DNA of 64,000 nt from JABMMZ01 sp044341025 (GCA_044341025.1 JBIISM010000012.1:16095-80094); one strand, 5' to 3'; shown: positions 35,294-43,615, numbered from the stretch's first letter. Numbers and translations: made by a program. Notes: generated by a model from the sequence alone, not told the origin.

Positions 35294-36687
35294 TTTTCAG
35301 CCTTCGTAGCCTCGGCGAAGAAGGCTTGCTCTGCCCCCTGCTTCCCGCCGCCTAAAAACGATCGAAACCAATGCGCACTGTCTTTGAGGGTTCGGACCTT
35401 GGTTTTGAAATCGACATGCACCAAACCAAAACGTGGGTGATACCCTTCGGCCCATTCGAAATTATCCATTAAACTCCAGGCAAAATAACCCTTTAAATTG
35501 GCGCCTTCTTGTTTGGCCCTTATGGCTTCGCTGATATGGGTTTGAAAATAATGTATTCTTGCAGTGTCGTGTACGCGGTTAAACATGATTTGGTCGTCGA
35601 ATGCCGCTCCATTTTCGGTTACATACAAGGGGATATTTAGTCCATAGCCATGTATTTTCATAATGCAGTGGTACAAGCTCTCGGGGTGTATCTCCCAATC
35701 CATGGCCGTTAAATCCAAACTACGGTCTTTGGCTGGCACCAATTTTATTTTTAAAAAAGGATTGAAATGGTTGTGCTTAAATACCTCTCTGGTATAGGTT
35801 TGAATACCTATAAAATCCAAATCAACTTTCAACATTTCCTCATCCCCTGCTTTTATAAACCGTTTGATTTGTTTGAGCTTGCTTAAATTCTCTAAAGGAT
35901 ACCCTAAACCAATAACAGGCTCAAAGAAAAAACGGTTGATCAGCTGATCGGCTGTCTCTGCAGCCTTTAAGGCCCTTTTGCTTCGGTCTTCAGCTTCAAT
36001 GTGGGTAAACGAAAAACTAGAACCAATCTGCAAACTGCTGTCAATTTCTTTAAGGTGTCTGAACACAATCCCAATACCCATCATGGCATGGTGGGTGGCT
36101 GCAAAGAAGGCATCAAAACCTTTTTTACCTGGCGCGTGAATACCAAACAAATAACCGGCACCAAGAAATACCGATGGTTCGTTTAAGACCATCCAATGTT
36201 TTACTTTTGGCAAAGCACGTGCGCAAACTTCTGCGTAATTTTTAAATTGTTCGAGTATGTCTCTATTGGCCCATCCGCCTTTCTTCTCCAAAGCAAGAGG
36301 CAAATCCCAGTGGTACAATGTAACCCAAGGCGTTATATCTTGTTCTATGCAATAATCAACTACCTGCTGATAAAAAGCCAAACCTTCTTCATTCACAGTT
36401 ACCCCATCGGGCATTACCCTTGGCCATGAAATGCTAAAACGAAAGTGTTTGAATCCAATTTTTTTTAGTAAGTCTATGTCGGTTTTGTAATGGGTATAAA
36501 AATCGGCTGAATCAGACAACTGATCGCCCCTTTTTACTTTGGGCTTTTTAAAAAATACCCCCGATTCTTGTTGACAAAAATCATCCCAAATCGAAGGGCC
36601 TTTGCCCCCAATATCAGCGGCCGATTCGGTTTGAGCAGCCGATATAGCGGCACCCCAAATCATTTCCTTTAAATGATTTTGACTCAT
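35272..36687 (-). CDS. bglB: GH1 beta-glucosidase with an atypical C-terminal tail
   Basis: 471 residues. Retaining glycosidase that releases terminal beta-glucose (or related sugars). The acid/base glutamate is in VLNEPSVF (~residue 168) and the nucleophile in YVTENGAAFDD (~residue 355); WVTLYHWDLPLALEKKGGW is also typical. No signal peptide, so probably cytoplasmic. The GH1 fold normally ends near HWFRSFL; the final ~26 residues (GGGKQGAEQAF ... EKGLGDSV) are encoded by a palindrome (35299-35326) and the telomere-like repeat, so the tail looks acquired. Sixteen bases after the metallophosphoesterase stop, so probably in one operon with it. Confidence 0.93.
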   Translation of the reverse strand: MSQNHLKEMIWGAAISAAQTESAADIGGKGPSIWDDFCQQESGVFFKKPKVKRGDQLSDSADFYTHYKTDIDLLKKIGFKHFRFSISWPRVMPDGVTVNEEGLAFYQQVVDYCIEQDITPWVTLYHWDLPLALEKKGGWANRDILEQFKNYAEVCARALPKVKHWMVLNEPSVFLGAGYLFGIHAPGKKGFDAFFAATHHAMMGIGIVFRHLKEIDSSLQIGSSFSFTHIEAEDRSKRALKAAETADQLINRFFFEPVIGLGYPLENLSKLKQIKRFIKAGDEEMLKVDLDFIGIQTYTREVFKHNHFNPFLKIKLVPAKDRSLDLTAMDWEIHPESLYHCIMKIHGYGLNIPLYVTENGAAFDDQIMFNRVHDTARIHYFQTHISEAIRAKQEGANLKGYFAWSLMDNFEWAEGYHPRFGLVHVDFKTKVRTLKDSAHWFRSFLGGGKQGAEQAFFAEATKAEKGLGDSV

Positions 36688-36703
36688 ATTAGTAAAGAAA
36701 ACT

Positions 36704-37519
36704 TTAAGCGATTTTGAACTCTTTCAACAAATGAAACACGTCTTGCTCGTCAAGCTCTTCAGTTGTTTCTTCGACCAACTCTTCAACGTATTGGAACAAG
36801 GTCCAACGGCTTTCATTGTATTCTAACGCAGTTAGATTCTCTATCCAATCGCCACTGTTTAAATAGTGGATACTCGATTGTTTGGTTTCCACAATTTTAT
36901 CTGAGGCCATGTGAATGTGCCCGCACACAACGGCCTTGCATTGCTGAGCCTCTGCATAATCCACTGCGGAGTCTTCAAAATTATTAACAAATGAAATGGC
37001 TTGTTTCACACTGTTCTTAATGGTCTTTGATAGAGAAACCCTTTTACCACCCAGCTTTTCTGAAATGAAATTAACAAAGGTGTTGATGATGATTAAAAGA
37101 TCGTAACCTTTACCACCCAATTTGGCCAACCATTTTGCATGTTGTATGCTAAAATCAAACACATCGCCATGAAAGAACAAAGTTTTTGTGCCATTGAGGT
37201 TCATTTCGACTTTATTTACCAAGGTAATATTACCAAAATCCATCCCCACAAACTTCCTCAACATTTCGTCGTGGTTGCCTGTTATGTATACAACTTTGGT
37301 TCCATTCATCGCCATTTTTAAAATATAGCGCACCACCTTCATGTGGGTTTTAGGGAAATACTTTTTAGAAAACTGCCAGATATCTATAATATCTCCATTT
37401 AAAATTAAGGTTTCAGGATCTATGCTTTTTAAGTAATGCAGCAGTTCTTTTGCTCGGCAACCATAAGTGCCCAAGTGCACATCTGATATAACAGCCAGTT
37501 CTAACTTTCTTCTGTTCAT
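36704..37519 (-). CDS. Calcineurin-like metallophosphoesterase, LpxH-like
   Basis: 271 residues. The di-metal motifs of the family are complete: DVHLG (residue ~13), NGDIID, GNHDE, HGDVFD and GHIH. The closest textbook relative is UDP-2,3-diacylglucosamine pyrophosphatase (LpxH), which makes lipid X in lipid A synthesis, but the insert between HGDVFD and GHIH is longer, so the substrate is uncertain. Its ATG overlaps the stop of a 25-codon upstream ORF (ATGA). Confidence 0.8.
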   Translation of the reverse strand: MNRRKLELAVISDVHLGTYGCRAKELLHYLKSIDPETLILNGDIIDIWQFSKKYFPKTHMKVVRYILKMAMNGTKVVYITGNHDEMLRKFVGMDFGNITLVNKVEMNLNGTKTLFFHGDVFDFSIQHAKWLAKLGGKGYDLLIIINTFVNFISEKLGGKRVSLSKTIKNSVKQAISFVNNFEDSAVDYAEAQQCKAVVCGHIHMASDKIVETKQSSIHYLNSGDWIENLTALEYNESRWTLFQYVEELVEETTEELDEQDVFHLLKEFKIA

Positions 37520-37593
37520 CTTTTAAAAATTCCATTAAAAGGATTGAAAAAATGAAACAGCAAGGTCAATAGTTCATCGATTAGTTTATGCAT
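37516..37593 (-). CDS. 25-residue leader ORF coupled to the metallophosphoesterase
   Basis: ATG 37593 lies about ten bases after a perfect -7 box, in an A-rich start context. The frame encodes a hydrophobic peptide (MHKLIDELLTLLFHFF, then NPFNGIFKR) and its TGA overlaps the next gene's ATG by four bases. It could be a real microprotein (short membrane-active helix) or a leader peptide that controls downstream translation. No attenuator hairpin is evident between the two. Confidence 0.5.
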   Translation of the reverse strand: MHKLIDELLTLLFHFFNPFNGIFKR

Positions 37594-37603
37594 GTTTTTT
37601 TTA

Positions 37604-37611
37604 CAAAGTTA
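37604..37611 (-). promoter_or_regulatory. -7 box (TAACTTTG) of the metallophosphoesterase-bglB unit
   Basis: Perfect consensus on the minus strand, about ten bases upstream of the 25-codon leader ORF and 84 bases upstream of the metallophosphoesterase ATG. Confidence 0.6.
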
Positions 37612-37683
37612 AAACTGCAATGTCAAGTGAATGTGCTTAAAAAATTATTGAATTGTTAGCAATGTTATAAACAAAACTAATTG

Positions 37684-37722
37684 CCGGACAAAAAAAAATG
37701 TTGTTTGTATGTCCGGTTTTTT
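37684..37722 (+). terminator. Plus-strand terminator-like hairpin without an assigned gene
   Basis: Arms CCGGACA / TGTCCGG followed by TTTTTT on the plus strand. The genes on both sides (metallophosphoesterase and arsC) run on the minus strand, where the hairpin lacks a following T-run. It lies in a 344-base gap (37520-37863); besides the leader ORF and its promoter I see nothing else there. Confidence 0.55.
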
Positions 37723-37863
37723 CAATAACCCAAGCTTCAAAAAACTAAGGAAAACCGGTCCATCCAATCAACATATTTTGTGTTATATCAAAAGAACAAG
37801 TAATCAACTGTCTTAGACAATTCAAACTAAGTACTGTAATATTTCCCTAGTGTTAAACAGCTA

Positions 37864-38481
37864 TTAAATTTTCGAAACCAGGTACAAAATTTCTCTTCCC
37901 ATTTCGCGCACCTTCATGTCGTAAGCGCCAGCTTCATGCACCGAATCATCGTAGGCTTTTGGGTCTTCGTAGGGCAATGAGAAACGCTTTGCGCCACGAA
38001 CAAGCGGACAGGCTTCATCGGCTTGCGAACACACCATAATTGCTATGTAATTTTTCTGAGGGTTATAATTCTCGTCATAACGTTTCGAAAAATTTATATC
38101 CAAACGGTAATCGTTGTCCGAAACAGGTATATAGAATTTCGGATTGTCGTTCATGTCCAACTGATTGACTTTAAATCCCGCCCGCTTAATGGCCAATACC
38201 ATGCGGTGGTTGAAAGCCGTGGCTTCTGTTCCACCAGAATAGGTAAATATATTTTGAATCCCGTAGTGCATGGCCGCTGCCTTTAACCACAACTGTCCTA
38301 AATGGCTGCGGCGCGAATTGTGGGTGCATATTACGGTAATATCAGCTCGGTTAAACGCTTGTATATTCTCAAGAATTAAAGCGGCCAATTGCTCCAATTC
38401 TTCTATTCTGTTGGGCTGAATTAAATGCCATTCAGACTCTAGTTCTTTGATTAAATTTTCGGTCTCAGGGTATAAAATCAT
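37864..38481 (-). CDS. arsC: Arsenate reductase / low-molecular-weight phosphatase-like (ArsC, thioredoxin-type)
   Basis: 205 residues. Reduces arsenate to arsenite. The phosphatase loop CX5R(S) is CTHNSRRS (~residue 52). A second cysteine pair spaced seven apart, CSQADEAC (~residues 151-158), matches the relay cysteines of thioredoxin-coupled ArsC such as the staphylococcal enzyme. Longer than typical (~130-140) because of N- and C-terminal additions. Its start overlaps the acr3 stop by four bases; last gene of the ars operon. Confidence 0.88.
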   Translation of the reverse strand: MILYPETENLIKELESEWHLIQPNRIEELEQLAALILENIQAFNRADITVICTHNSRRSHLGQLWLKAAAMHYGIQNIFTYSGGTEATAFNHRMVLAIKRAGFKVNQLDMNDNPKFYIPVSDNDYRLDINFSKRYDENYNPQKNYIAIMVCSQADEACPLVRGAKRFSLPYEDPKAYDDSVHEAGAYDMKVREMGREILYLVSKI

Positions 38482-39539
38482 GCGTACAATTTCTTTCTTA
38501 AATAAAATGCAAAACGAACCAATAATATCAAAGCAGGCACTTCAACCAAAGGACCAATAACCCCTGCAAATGCTTGTCCGCTGTTGATGCCAAATACACC
38601 TATTGCAACGGCTATGGCCAATTCGAAATTATTGCCAGATGCGGTAAAAGCAATGGATGCATTTTCGGCATAGGTAGCGCCGAATAATTTACCCAATAAA
38701 AATGTCAGGGTAAACATAATGGCAAAGAATATAACCAAAGGCAAAGCCACTATTAATACATCTTTGGGGATCTGAACTATCATCTCGCCTTTGAGAATAA
38801 ACATCAAGACGATGGTGAACAACAAAGCAATTAAAGTAATGGGTGAAATTTTGGGAATAAACTTGGTGTTAAACCAGGCCTCGCCTTTATACTTAATTAA
38901 AAAATAGCGGCTCAAAACTGCCGCAGTAAAAGGCACTCCAAGGTATAAGCCCACGGTTTGCGCAATGTCAGACATCTGTATATTCAAACTCAAGCCTTCA
39001 AAACCAAACCAAGGCAACATAATTTCTAAATAAAAATAGGCATAGGCACTAAAGAAAAACACCTGCAACAAACTGTTAATGCCCACCAAACCGGCAACGT
39101 ATTCGCGGCTACCTTCGGCCAATTCGTTCCACACCACCACCATGGCGATGCAGGGAGCCAAGCCAATAAGAATAAGGCCCGTCATGTATTCGGGATAATC
39201 TTTTAAAAATGTAATCGCCAAAACAAACATTAAAAACGGCCCAAAGATCCAGGTAATAAAAAACGAAAGAGATAATAATTTTATGTTTTTAAAAACCTTT
39301 GGTACCTCCGAAAATTTCACTTTAGCCAAAGGCGGATACATCATTAAGATCAAGCCTATCGCCAAAGGAATATTGCTCGACCCTTTCGAAAATGATTGAA
39401 TAAAACCGGCACTCGAGGGAATAAAATATCCAATACCAACGCCTAAGGCCATGGCCGAAAATATCCATAGGGTAAGGTAGCGGTCTAAAAAGCCCAAACG
39501 CTTTTGCTTACCTGCTGTTTGATGATTTTTTTTCTCCAT
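38478..39539 (-). CDS. acr3: Arsenite efflux permease, Acr3 type
   Basis: 353 residues from ATG 39539, two bases after the previous stop; a longer frame would overlap the preceding gene. Ten predicted membrane helices of the BASS superfamily. Hallmarks of Acr3: GLAPCIAMVVVWNELA near residue 145 (the conserved cysteine) and the FTASGNNFELAIAVAIGVFG helix. Exports arsenite produced by ArsC. Confidence 0.93.
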   Translation of the reverse strand: MEKKNHQTAGKQKRLGFLDRYLTLWIFSAMALGVGIGYFIPSSAGFIQSFSKGSSNIPLAIGLILMMYPPLAKVKFSEVPKVFKNIKLLSLSFFITWIFGPFLMFVLAITFLKDYPEYMTGLILIGLAPCIAMVVVWNELAEGSREYVAGLVGINSLLQVFFFSAYAYFYLEIMLPWFGFEGLSLNIQMSDIAQTVGLYLGVPFTAAVLSRYFLIKYKGEAWFNTKFIPKISPITLIALLFTIVLMFILKGEMIVQIPKDVLIVALPLVIFFAIMFTLTFLLGKLFGATYAENASIAFTASGNNFELAIAVAIGVFGINSGQAFAGVIGPLVEVPALILLVRFAFYLRKKLYA

Positions 39540-39541
39540 AA

Positions 39542-40021
39542 TTAGCAACATCCGCCACCTGGCATGCAAGAAGAATTTGAATCACCATTCACCACCAATT
39601 CGGACAATTTAACTTTGCGTTTTTCTTGCGGAATTCCACAAGAATCAGAGGCCAAGCAGTCGGTAAACTTAGGCATCAAAACGAACGACTTGCCATTAAA
39701 AGCTAAGCTGTATTTGCCAATAGTATTGGCTTGGTATTCCACCTCTACTTCGCGGTCTTCTATACCCAAAACTTTTTCAGAAAGGGCAATGATGTTTAAT
39801 AATTTTTCAGGCGCCAAACGGTGCTCGGTATCGTTGGCGTTCCAAAGCTGAAAACTCACTAGGTTTTCTTCGCGAACCGTGCCTCCGCAATCTATAAAAT
39901 GTTTGTGCACAGAACCCACTTCCGTTACATGAAAATGCTCAGGCACTTTGGTGCCATCTTGCAATTCAAATTGCACTTGCTCTAGGCCTTGCAATTTTTC
40001 TTTTATTTCTGATAAGATCAT
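39542..40021 (-). CDS. DUF6428-like protein with cysteine-rich tail, ars operon
   Basis: 159 residues. A beta-rich body (FELQDGTKVPEHFHVTEVG, KHFIDCGGTVREEN) resembles the DUF6428 family found in Bacteroidota arsenic operons (recalled, not searched). The C-terminus ends CMPGGGCC, and CLASDSCG lies upstream, so five clustered cysteines could bind As(III) or another thiophilic metal. That would fit a chaperone or sensor role between ArsR and Acr3, which is inference. Confidence 0.7.
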   Translation of the reverse strand: MILSEIKEKLQGLEQVQFELQDGTKVPEHFHVTEVGSVHKHFIDCGGTVREENLVSFQLWNANDTEHRLAPEKLLNIIALSEKVLGIEDREVEVEYQANTIGKYSLAFNGKSFVLMPKFTDCLASDSCGIPQEKRKVKLSELVVNGDSNSSCMPGGGCC

Positions 40022-40064
40022 AATTGTATTTTTTTAATTTAAGTTTCTTTTTAAGTGTGCCGCC

Positions 40065-40388
40065 TTAGCAACATTTCTTGTTTATTTTGTCTGAGACCTT
40101 TCCAAGATAAGCCTGCAATTTTGCAATGGCTGTTTCTTCCACACAATAGCAAATGGCCTTCCCTTCTATACTGCCTTTAATTAGTCCTGCGTTTTTCAAT
40201 TCCTTTAAATGTTGTGAAACGGTGGGCTGAGCCAAAGGCAAAACATTCACAATGTCACCACAGATACAAGCATCAACACTTAAGAGATAGTCGATAATAG
40301 CTACGCGTGCAGGATGCGCCAAGGCTTTCATCATTTGGGCAATCTCGTTGTGTGTTTCGCTAAACGCTTCTGTTTTGGTAATTCCCAT
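40065..40388 (-). CDS. arsR: ArsR-family transcriptional repressor
   Basis: 107 residues, winged helix. The recognition region is PLAQPTVSQHLKELKNAGLIKG. Metal-site candidate cysteines are in SVDACICGDIV (ArsR alpha-3 type CxCxD-like) and a C-terminal KKCC. First gene of the ars operon, 43 bases before the DUF6428 gene; it should repress its own operon until arsenite binds. Confidence 0.9.
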   Translation of the reverse strand: MGITKTEAFSETHNEIAQMMKALAHPARVAIIDYLLSVDACICGDIVNVLPLAQPTVSQHLKELKNAGLIKGSIEGKAICYCVEETAIAKLQAYLGKVSDKINKKCC

Positions 40389-40401
40389 TTCTTATATTTT
40401 G

Positions 40402-40413
40402 ATATTGCAATAT
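40402..40413. promoter_or_regulatory. Candidate ArsR operator palindrome (ATATTGCAATAT)
   Basis: Perfect 12-base palindrome 13 bases upstream of the arsR start, inside the AT-rich promoter region. Position suits an autoregulatory operator; binding is inferred. Confidence 0.45.
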
Positions 40414-40432
40414 TACGATAATAAATTTTAAC

Positions 40433-40463
40433 AAAAAAGAGAATAAAATTTATTCTCTTTTTT
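40433..40463 (-). terminator. Terminator of rpoD
   Basis: Fifteen-base perfect arms AAAAAAGAGAATAAA / TTTATTCTCTTTTTT with a one-base centre. On the minus strand it lies six bases beyond the rpoD stop and ends in T. It also separates rpoD from the arsR promoter. Confidence 0.75.
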
Positions 40464-40468
40464 TAGTA

Positions 40469-41332
40469 TTAACCTAAATACGTTTTTAGGATTTTGCTTT
40501 TGGACGATTTACGCAAACGTCTAAGCGCTTTTTCTTTGATTTGACGAACACGTTCACGGGTCAATCCCACTTTTTCTGAAATATCTTCAAGTGTGTGGGC
40601 TGGTCCACCATCTAGTCCGTAGTAATAACGCAAAACATCGCGTTCTTTTTCAGATAAGGTAGAGATCACACGGTTGATTTCTTTTTGCAAAGATTCGTTC
40701 ATCAATGGAACGTCTGGATTAGGCTCATCGTTATTGTCCAACACACCCAATAAGGTATTATCTTCACCTTCGGTCAATGGCGCATCTATAGATAAGTGTC
40801 TGCCGCTCGACTTCAATGCATTTTCTACTTCAATGATTGGAATTTCCAATACCGTTGCAATTTCTTCTGCGGTTGGTTCACGTTCAAATTCTTGTTCCAA
40901 TTTTGCTGCAGCTGCGCTGATACGACCAATTGAACCAACTTTGTTTAATGGCAAACGAACAATACGAGATTGGTCAGCCAAGGCTTGAAGAATTGATTGA
41001 CGAATCCACCATACTGCGTATGAAATGAATTTAAAACCACGGGTTTCATCAAAACGTTTAGCGGCTTTAATCAAACCTAAATTGCCTTCGTTAATTAAGT
41101 CACCCAAAGTTAAACCTTGGTTTTGGTATTGTTTACTAACTGACACAACGAATCTTAAGTTGGCATTCACCAAACGCTCAAGGGCTGCTTGATCACCTTC
41201 GCGGATTCTTCTGGCCAATTCAACTTCCTCTTGTGCATCAATCATTTGCACTTTGGAAATTTCATTTAAATACTTGTCTAATGATTTGTTTTCGCGGTTG
41301 GTAAACTGTTTGGATATTTTAAGCTGTCTCAT
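40469..41332 (-). CDS. rpoD: Primary sigma factor (RpoD/SigA)
   Basis: 287 residues from ATG 41332 (MRQLKISKQFTNRENKS), the usual Bacteroidota start; a longer frame lacks homology to the family. Regions 1.2-4.2 are present: YLNEISKVQMI, the 2.3/2.4 helix GFKFISYAVWWIRQSILQAL, DQSRIVRLPLNKV, and the 4.2 HTH TLEDISEKVGLTRERVRQIK. Region 1.1 is absent, as is normal in this phylum. It directs RNA polymerase to TAnnTTTG promoters of the kind seen throughout this window. Confidence 0.95.
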   Translation of the reverse strand: MRQLKISKQFTNRENKSLDKYLNEISKVQMIDAQEEVELARRIREGDQAALERLVNANLRFVVSVSKQYQNQGLTLGDLINEGNLGLIKAAKRFDETRGFKFISYAVWWIRQSILQALADQSRIVRLPLNKVGSIGRISAAAAKLEQEFEREPTAEEIATVLEIPIIEVENALKSSGRHLSIDAPLTEGEDNTLLGVLDNNDEPNPDVPLMNESLQKEINRVISTLSEKERDVLRYYYGLDGGPAHTLEDISEKVGLTRERVRQIKEKALRRLRKSSKSKILKTYLG

Positions 41333-41360
41333 GATTCTATTGTTTGGTCTGTAAAAATTA

Positions 41361-41368
41361 CAAAGGTT
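41361..41368 (-). promoter_or_regulatory. Possible -7 box (AACCTTTG) for rpoD
   Basis: Seven of eight matches to TAnnTTTG on the minus strand, 28 bases upstream of the chosen rpoD ATG. Weak. Confidence 0.35.
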
Positions 41369-41555
41369 GCAAACAAACCCTTTTAATGCGATAAACACAT
41401 GATTTTTAAGGATTTTCCTGCTCTTCATTAAGCAGCAAAAATCGAGCCAAAGTGCCGAATTCATGTCAAATTTTCTGATAAAAAACCCAAGACATGCCAT
41501 GCCATCCGCAAGGAAATGTGCTTTAGTTTATTTGCCACCATATTAAAATTTCAAT

Positions 41556-41563
41556 TAAATTTG
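41556..41563 (+). promoter_or_regulatory. -7 box (TAAATTTG) for the metH module
   Basis: Perfect consensus, 37 bases before the ATG. The 268-base rpoD-metH gap holds no SAM or cobalamin riboswitch that I can recognise. Confidence 0.6.
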
Positions 41564-41600
41564 CATGCAATAAGCCGCGCAGGCTATAACTATTTTAAAA

Positions 41601-42617
41601 ATGTCAATCAACAGCAGCATAAGAAACATACTTAACCAACGCATCATGATTATTGATGGCGCTATGGGCACCATGATTCAAACCTACAACCTGAGTGAGG
41701 AAGACTACCGAGGCGAGCGCTTTAGGGACATCGAACAATTGGTTAAAGGCAACAACGACCTTTTGGTGCTTACGCAGCCACATATTATTTCTGACATCCA
41801 CAAAGCCTTTTTAGAGGCGGGTGCAGATATAATTGAAACCAACACCTTTAATGCCCAATCCATTTCTTTGGAAGATTATAAAATGACCGAATTGGTGTAT
41901 GAGTTAAACTTAGCTGCGGCTAAGATAGCCCGTGAAGCGGCAGATGAATATACGGCAAAAGACCCGAGTAAGCCTCGCTTTGTAGCTGGTGCCGTTGGCC
42001 CAACAAATAGAACTGCCTCTTTAAGTCCCGACGTTAACAACCCTGGTTACAGAGCCGTTAACTTTAATGACCTTTGCAATGCCTACTCTGCACAAATGCA
42101 GGCATTAATTGAAGGTGGTGTTGACCTTATTTTGATAGAAACCATATTTGATACCTTAAATGCCAAAGCGGCCTTATTTGCCATCAACAGCATCAAAGAC
42201 GAATTAAACATCGACATCCCTGTGATGATTTCAGGCACCATTACCGACGCCAGTGGAAGAACCCTAAGTGGACAAACGCCAGAAGCGTTTTGGAACTCTA
42301 TGTCACATGGAGAAATCTTAAGCATTGGGCTTAACTGTGCCTTGGGCGCAAAAGACATGTTGCCACATATTTCTGAAATCAGCAATGTGGCCTGGGTGTA
42401 TGTCACTGCTTATCCAAACGCAGGTTTGCCAAACGAATTCGGTCAATACGACGAATCGCCTGAAGCCATGGCCAATGTGGTAGAAGAAATGATTAAAGAA
42501 GGCTGGGTGAATATGGTTGGCGGTTGCTGCGGTACGACACCTGAACACATCAAAGCCATTGCCGAGCGTGCTCAATTATACAAACCTAGAGAAGTCCCTA
42601 CTTTGGCAGAAGCTTAA
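41601..42617 (+). CDS. metH: Homocysteine S-methyltransferase module of split methionine synthase
   Basis: 338 residues corresponding only to the N-terminal homocysteine-binding barrel of the ~1230-residue MetH. DGAMGTMIQ opens the domain; the zinc-binding cysteines are in GLNCALGA and GGCCGTTPEH. The folate, cobalamin and reactivation domains are not encoded next to it; instead a PAP2-like gene follows with a one-base overlap (TAATG). In other Bacteroidota split MetH genes are often adjacent, so here the partner must lie elsewhere if the enzyme is functional. Confidence 0.88.
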   Translation: MSINSSIRNILNQRIMIIDGAMGTMIQTYNLSEEDYRGERFRDIEQLVKGNNDLLVLTQPHIISDIHKAFLEAGADIIETNTFNAQSISLEDYKMTELVYELNLAAAKIAREAADEYTAKDPSKPRFVAGAVGPTNRTASLSPDVNNPGYRAVNFNDLCNAYSAQMQALIEGGVDLILIETIFDTLNAKAALFAINSIKDELNIDIPVMISGTITDASGRTLSGQTPEAFWNSMSHGEILSIGLNCALGAKDMLPHISEISNVAWVYVTAYPNAGLPNEFGQYDESPEAMANVVEEMIKEGWVNMVGGCCGTTPEHIKAIAERAQLYKPREVPTLAEA

Positions 42618-43228
42618 TGGGAAAATTAGCCAAGCTCTGCTCCATACTTTTTCATCCCTTAATTCTATTGAATTTTGGTTTGTTCAGCGTCTTGCGCTAC
42701 CATCCCTATTACGTCAGTAAATTTTACGATACCCATTTCTACACCATCAGCATGTTTATTGCGGTAAACACTTTGGTGATGCCATTGTTGAGTCTGTTCT
42801 TGTTGAAAAAGTTTGGGTTTATAGACGACTTTTACATCAGCAATCCAAAGCAGCGCTTATTGCCTTATGGCATATTGGTTTTGCTTCTTGGATTCACCAT
42901 GTACCAATTGAACAAGATTGAATTGAATGGCCTGCCAATTATTTTTATGGGTGCCTCAGCGGTTTGTTTAATCCTTAACATCATCATCAACACCCGTTAC
43001 ACCATCAGCACCCATGCCATTGGTGCAGGCGGTTTCATTGCCTTGTACGCATATTTAACCATGCATCAGCATGTATCTTCATTCAACCCGTTTTTGATTG
43101 CTTCTATCCTAGCGACAGGCATCAGTTTGTGGTCGCGCTTGTTTTTAAACGCCCACACTGAAAGACAAATATACAGCGGATTGGCACTTGGGTTTTCGGT
43201 GGTATACTTTTTTTTATTGCTTTTTTAG
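42617..43228 (+). CDS. PAP2-like integral membrane protein with altered catalytic triad
   Basis: 203 residues, six hydrophobic segments. Traces of the three PAP2 phosphatase motifs are visible: NPKQRLLP (for KX6RP), ISTHAIG (for SGH) and SRLFLNAHTERQ (for SRX5HX3D). In the last, the aspartate is replaced by glutamine. It may be an active variant or a non-catalytic homologue. Coupled to the metH module by a TAATG overlap, though no functional link is obvious. Confidence 0.65.
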   Translation: MGKLAKLCSILFHPLILLNFGLFSVLRYHPYYVSKFYDTHFYTISMFIAVNTLVMPLLSLFLLKKFGFIDDFYISNPKQRLLPYGILVLLLGFTMYQLNKIELNGLPIIFMGASAVCLILNIIINTRYTISTHAIGAGGFIALYAYLTMHQHVSSFNPFLIASILATGISLWSRLFLNAHTERQIYSGLALGFSVVYFFLLLF

Positions 43229-43285
43229 CAAAAAGCAATAGCAAGTGCAAGCCTTCTCCGCTTCTAAGGCCGAAGGAGCAAGGGT

Positions 43286-43382
43286 CCCGATAGCTATCGG
43301 CAGATCGAGGCATCGATATATACATGTTGTTGGGTTACTCGCAAGCTCGTGAGAGCGCTCCGATAAGTTTCCCGCCAACAAC
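43286..43382. repeat. Palindrome cluster: CCCGATAGCTATCGG and a GTTGTTGG/CCAACAAC stem
   Basis: First element of a 700-base gene-free stretch (43229-43928). CCCGATAGCTATCGG at 43286-43300 is followed by arms GTTGTTGG (43326-43333) and CCAACAAC (43375-43382). The same arms recur more closely spaced at 43735-43758. Confidence 0.6.
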
Positions 43383-43474
43383 GCATTTATTGAGATGACT
43401 TGGCAGTTGTTTACGATTTCTTTGAAACATTAATATCAATTTCATTTTCATCGTTCGCTTCAGAATACCTATTC

Positions 43475-43615
43475 AGTCTGCCATTCCCAAGCATACACTT
43501 TAGCCAGCTGCGTCAGGAAATGCGAATTCTAAGTAGATTTTACATGGGCTTACTACCGCGCGCCATGTATAACTTTTTCAAACAACTTTTATAAACGCAT
43601 CTGGGCTGCCGTTTC
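43475..43615 (+). repeat. Structured dispersed repeat, copy B
   Basis: Begins AGTCTGCCATTCCC, contains CACTTTAGCCAGCTGCG, the inner stem TACATGG ... CCATGTA around GGCTTACTACCGCGCGCC, and ends CGCATCTGGGCTGCC. The outer arms CCAGCTGCG / CGCATCTGG pair with one mismatch. About 90% identical to copy C in the first 37 bases and in the core. A 64-codon open frame crosses it but is not supported as a gene. Confidence 0.7.

Noticed and set aside
43400..43594. 64-codon open frame across repeat copy B
   Set aside because: It lies wholly within palindromic repeat DNA, lacks a recognisable start context, and the homologous stretch in copy C does not keep the frame.
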